Positions 61,825 through 64,000 of a DNA stretch of 64,000 bases are shown piece by piece. The stretch's first letter is position 1; each line of letters opens with the position of its first letter. The notes under the pieces were generated by a model, which saw nothing but the letters and a program-made list of their open reading frames with translations, searched no databases and was not told the DNA's origin. The position numbers and the translations under genes are program-made. The stretch is from Minicystis rosea (GTDB taxonomy: Bacteria > Myxococcota_A > Polyangia > Polyangiales > Polyangiaceae): positions 2,446,501-2,510,500 of the forward strand of contig CP016211.1 in assembly GCA_001931535.1 (NCBI GenBank), read 5' to 3'.

Positions 61825-62910
61825 GTGGAGACGGACGTCGCGGCTCTGGGTACGCAGCCTGCACCGGCGCGGCGCGTGGGATCTCCGGCGCAGCGGATGC
61901 TCCCGCGCCGCCTCCGTGAGGCGCTGGTGGAGCGGGACCAGTCGAGGATGCTCGAGTGGGTCCCGCGCGGTCTGCGCCGCGACGGCGTCGTGCTCTTGCG
62001 CCACGTGCGTGAAGGACGGTTCCAGCGGAGCCTCGCCTTCGTGGTCGCTGGATCGGCCGTGCTCGCCGGGATCGAGGTGACGTACGAGCACTACCGCGGC
62101 AGCTACGGCAACCAGCTCATGTACACGCCGGTCGCGCTGACGCCGCCGATCCTCACCGCAGGCTTGTGGTGTGTCTTCGATCGCCGCGCCGCCCGCGCCG
62201 CGCTGCCGCTCACCTCGCTGCTCGTGCTCGCCGACGGCATGCTCGGCTTCGCGTTTCACGTTCGAGGCATCGCGCGCAAGCCGGGCGGGTGGAGCCTTCC
62301 GGTCTTCAACGTGATCATGGGGCCGCCGCTCTTCGCGCCGCTGCTCTTCGCGGTGCCCGGTTACCTCGGGCTCGTCGCTTCGCTGCTCCGCCGCGAGGAC
62401 GATCCACGCGGCCGCTTCCTCCCGCCGTTCGCGCTGCGGCGGCCCGCGTGGCTCGATCTCTTGCCCGCGCGGATCTCGCGCGAGGGCATCTCGCTCTGGC
62501 ACGAGGTCCGCGAAGGTCGCTTCCAGAAGCACGTCGCCGGGGCGGCCGCGGCGTCGGCGATCTTCAGCGGGATCGAGGCGCTCTACTCGCACTACAAGAA
62601 CAACTTCACCCACTGGTCGCAGTGGACACCGGTGGTCATCGCGCCGGCGCTCGCGGCCGCGGGCTGCGGCGCCATCGCGAGCCGCACGGTCGCGCGCACG
62701 CTGCTGCCTCTCGCCTCCGCGCTCGCGGTCGCCGATGGGCTCCTCGGCTTCTTCTTTCACGGGCGCGGCGTCGCGCGCCGGCCCGGCGGCCTGAAGATGC
62801 CTCTCTACAACATCATGTACGGGCCTCCGATCTTCGCCCCGCTCTTGCTCGCGGCCTCGGGATCGATGGGCCTTCTCGCGAGCCTGTTGCGAAGGGAGCG
62901 CAGCCGATGA
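61825..62910 (+). CDS. internally duplicated membrane protein
   Basis: A 361-residue protein from GTG 61825 (ATG 61897 is an alternative). Two homologous halves of ~140 residues each begin with an amphipathic helix (LRHVREGRFQRSLAF and WHEVREGRFQKHVAG), followed by SAVLAGIEVTYEHYRG/SAIFSGIEALYSHYKN, a W- or Y-TPV box and a FxFHxRGxARxPGG loop, then GPPLFAPLL/GPPIFAPLL. About three membrane helices are predicted per half. No family recognised. Its stop overlaps the next start (ATGA), forming an operon with gluconate-dehydrogenase-like genes, so it may be their membrane anchor. Confidence 0.8.
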   Translation: METDVAALGTQPAPARRVGSPAQRMLPRRLREALVERDQSRMLEWVPRGLRRDGVVLLRHVREGRFQRSLAFVVAGSAVLAGIEVTYEHYRGSYGNQLMYTPVALTPPILTAGLWCVFDRRAARAALPLTSLLVLADGMLGFAFHVRGIARKPGGWSLPVFNVIMGPPLFAPLLFAVPGYLGLVASLLRREDDPRGRFLPPFALRRPAWLDLLPARISREGISLWHEVREGRFQKHVAGAAAASAIFSGIEALYSHYKNNFTHWSQWTPVVIAPALAAAGCGAIASRTVARTLLPLASALAVADGLLGFFFHGRGVARRPGGLKMPLYNIMYGPPIFAPLLLAASGSMGLLASLLRRERSR

Positions 62911-63670
62911 GCAATCGCAAACGCTGGGTCGTCGATCCGCGGACGCGCGAGCCGTTGTTGCCGCGCGCGCAGCCGGGCTATTACCCCGGCTATCGCACGC
63001 TCGATCAGGCGGACGTCTGGGACGAGGCGACGCGCGGGGTGGTGGAGTCGCGCGTGCGCGAGGTCCCGCCCATCCGCTTCTTCACGCCCGCGGAGCGGCG
63101 CACGATGGAGGCTGTCTGCGACACGGTGCTGCCGCAGGACGATCGCGACGACGCGCACACGATCCCCATCGTGCCGCGCATCGACGAGCGCCTCCACACG
63201 GGCCGCGGCGACGGCTACCGCTACGAGGACATGCCGCCGGACGCGGAGGCGTTCCGGCTCGGGATCCAGGGCATCGAGGCCGTCGCGCAGCATCGCCACG
63301 GGCGATCCTTCGCCGATCTCGACCCGCTCCAGCAACACGCCATCATGAAGGCGCTGCACGACGGCAAGCCCGACGCCGGCCAAGACATCTGGTCGCGCAT
63401 GCCGGCGCACCGCTTCTTCCTCCTGCTGATGAAGGACGTGGTCGACGTCTATTACGCGCACCCGTTCGCGTGGGACGAGATCGGTTTCGGCGGGCCCGCG
63501 TACCCGCGTGGTTACATGCGGCTCGAGCGTGGCGAGCCGGAGCCCTGGGAAGTCTCCGAGCAGCGCTACGCCTGGGAGCCCGCTGCCGAGGCCGCGCCGG
63601 CGATCCTCTATGAAGGCGTGGGGGAACGTTCACGCACCACGCCGTGCCCGGGCAAGGAGGGACGCATTGA
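62907..63670 (+). CDS. gluconate 2-dehydrogenase subunit 3-like protein with a probable 3' frameshift
   Basis: From ATG 62907 (overlapping the previous stop) the protein matches gluconate 2-dehydrogenase subunit 3: RFFTPAERRTMEAVCDTVLP, PQDDRDDAHTIPIVPRIDER, and YYAHPFAWDEIGFGGPAYPR near the end. In the raw frame no stop occurs before the window end. One extra G in the G run at about 63620-63624 would give GVGGTFTHHAVPGQGGTH and a TGA at 63668-63670, the usual ending and an ATGA overlap with the next gene. A base is therefore probably missing here. The subunit accompanies a GMC oxidoreductase and is usually extracytoplasmic. Confidence 0.78.
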
Positions 63671-64000
63671 TGAAGGGCCATCGCCTCGGCCCCATCCAGC
63701 GCATCGACGTGCCCATGCGTCGCTACTCGACGCGCGAGATCGTCGACGTCGTGATCGTCGGCGTGGGCGCGGCGGGCGGCGTGTTGCTCCAGCGCCTCGC
63801 GCGCGCCGGGCTCTCGGTCGTCGGTATCGAGGCGGGCCCCTTCTGGGACACCGAGCGCGATTGGGTGAGCGACGAGGCTGGATCGCACAAGCTCTACTGG
63901 ACCGAGCCGCGCGTGACGGGCGGCGCGCACCCGCTCACCCTGGGATCCAACAACAGCGGGCGCGGCGTGGGCGGCGGCACGGTGCACTGGGCCGCGTTCA
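63670..64000 (+). CDS. GMC-family oxidoreductase, partial (runs off the window)
   Basis: ATG 63670 follows AAGGAGG by 9 nt. The visible 110 residues contain the FAD-binding fold (VDVVIVGVGAAGGVLLQRLA, then VVGIEAGPFWD), a W-rich segment and GGAHPLTLGSNNSGRGVGGG-TVHWAAF, where GVGGGTVHWA is the usual GMC motif after the FAD site. With subunit 3 and the duplicated membrane protein it likely forms a membrane-associated sugar or alcohol dehydrogenase. The 3' part, including the catalytic His, is outside the window. Confidence 0.88.
   Translation, partial: MKGHRLGPIQRIDVPMRRYSTREIVDVVIVGVGAAGGVLLQRLARAGLSVVGIEAGPFWDTERDWVSDEAGSHKLYWTEPRVTGGAHPLTLGSNNSGRGVGGGTVHWAAF

Noticed and set aside
1..64000. 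tRNA, rRNA or riboswitch
   Set aside because: No cloverleaf, rRNA core sequence or known riboswitch core was recognised by eye. A covariance search would be needed to exclude small RNAs.
1..64000. Integron integrase (IntI) or other tyrosine recombinase
   Set aside because: None of the proteins shows the R...HxxR...Y arrangement. If an integrase exists it is outside the window.

Overview
The window is a high-GC chromosome segment whose gene repertoire fits the Myxococcota, most likely Polyangiales. Supporting signs are a DUF1592/DUF1552 planctomycete/myxobacterial-type pair, MopE-type repeats, many lipoproteins with Gly/Ser/Thr-rich linkers after the lipid cysteine, a Ser/Thr kinase, an orphan giant SpvB/RHS protein and many divergent regulator-enzyme pairs. 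No rRNA, tRNA or CRISPR was recognised. Assignment is by gene content only.

Layout. 1-0.6 kb: 21-bp tandem repeat. 0.6-7.3 kb: RHS/SpvB giant on the minus strand. 7.5-14.5 kb: a decayed small gene, an AraC/quinone-oxidoreductase divergent pair, an ECF sigma/anti-sigma/CcdA-thioredoxin operon, a SoxB/UshA-like lipoprotein and a VOC protein. 14.6-17.7 kb: gene remnants and an IS with inverted repeats and CTAG flanks.

17.8-37.3 kb is the most unusual part. It is a run of small, mostly unrecognised plus-strand genes separated by hairpin-forming elements that start GCCCAAC and often end GTTGGGC. The best of them carry a single bulged G in the stem. This is the architecture of integron gene cassettes with attC sites, with no integrase in the window (a CALIN-like array, or the distal part of a chromosomal integron). 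Several sites look like two attC in tandem. Interspersed are menB, lipoproteins, a LysR/YceI pair whose yceI is split by an IS4/Tn5-type element with a 9-bp target duplication, a methyltransferase and an ankyrin protein. The right edge is a decayed site fused to the 3' end of a broken VOC gene.

37.5-64 kb is ordinary myxobacterial-type chromosome. It holds a TetR/FAD-monooxygenase pair, a gluzincin-TPR lipoprotein, a two-gene module with type VI secretion-like and LysM/peptidoglycan-binding features, several lipoproteins, the DUF1592/DUF1552 operon, a lytic transglycosylase, an XRE-type regulator/SDR pair with a palindromic operator, a protein kinase fused to an oxygen-binding diiron (ODP, metallo-beta-lactamase fold) domain, a VWA protein, and an operon of a duplicated membrane protein, a gluconate-dehydrogenase subunit 3-like protein and a GMC oxidoreductase that runs off the window.

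Several genes are interrupted by single-base shifts, often in G runs (near 21312, 36318, 57740 and 63621). These may be real decay or residual sequencing errors, and they matter for any protein set taken from this window.
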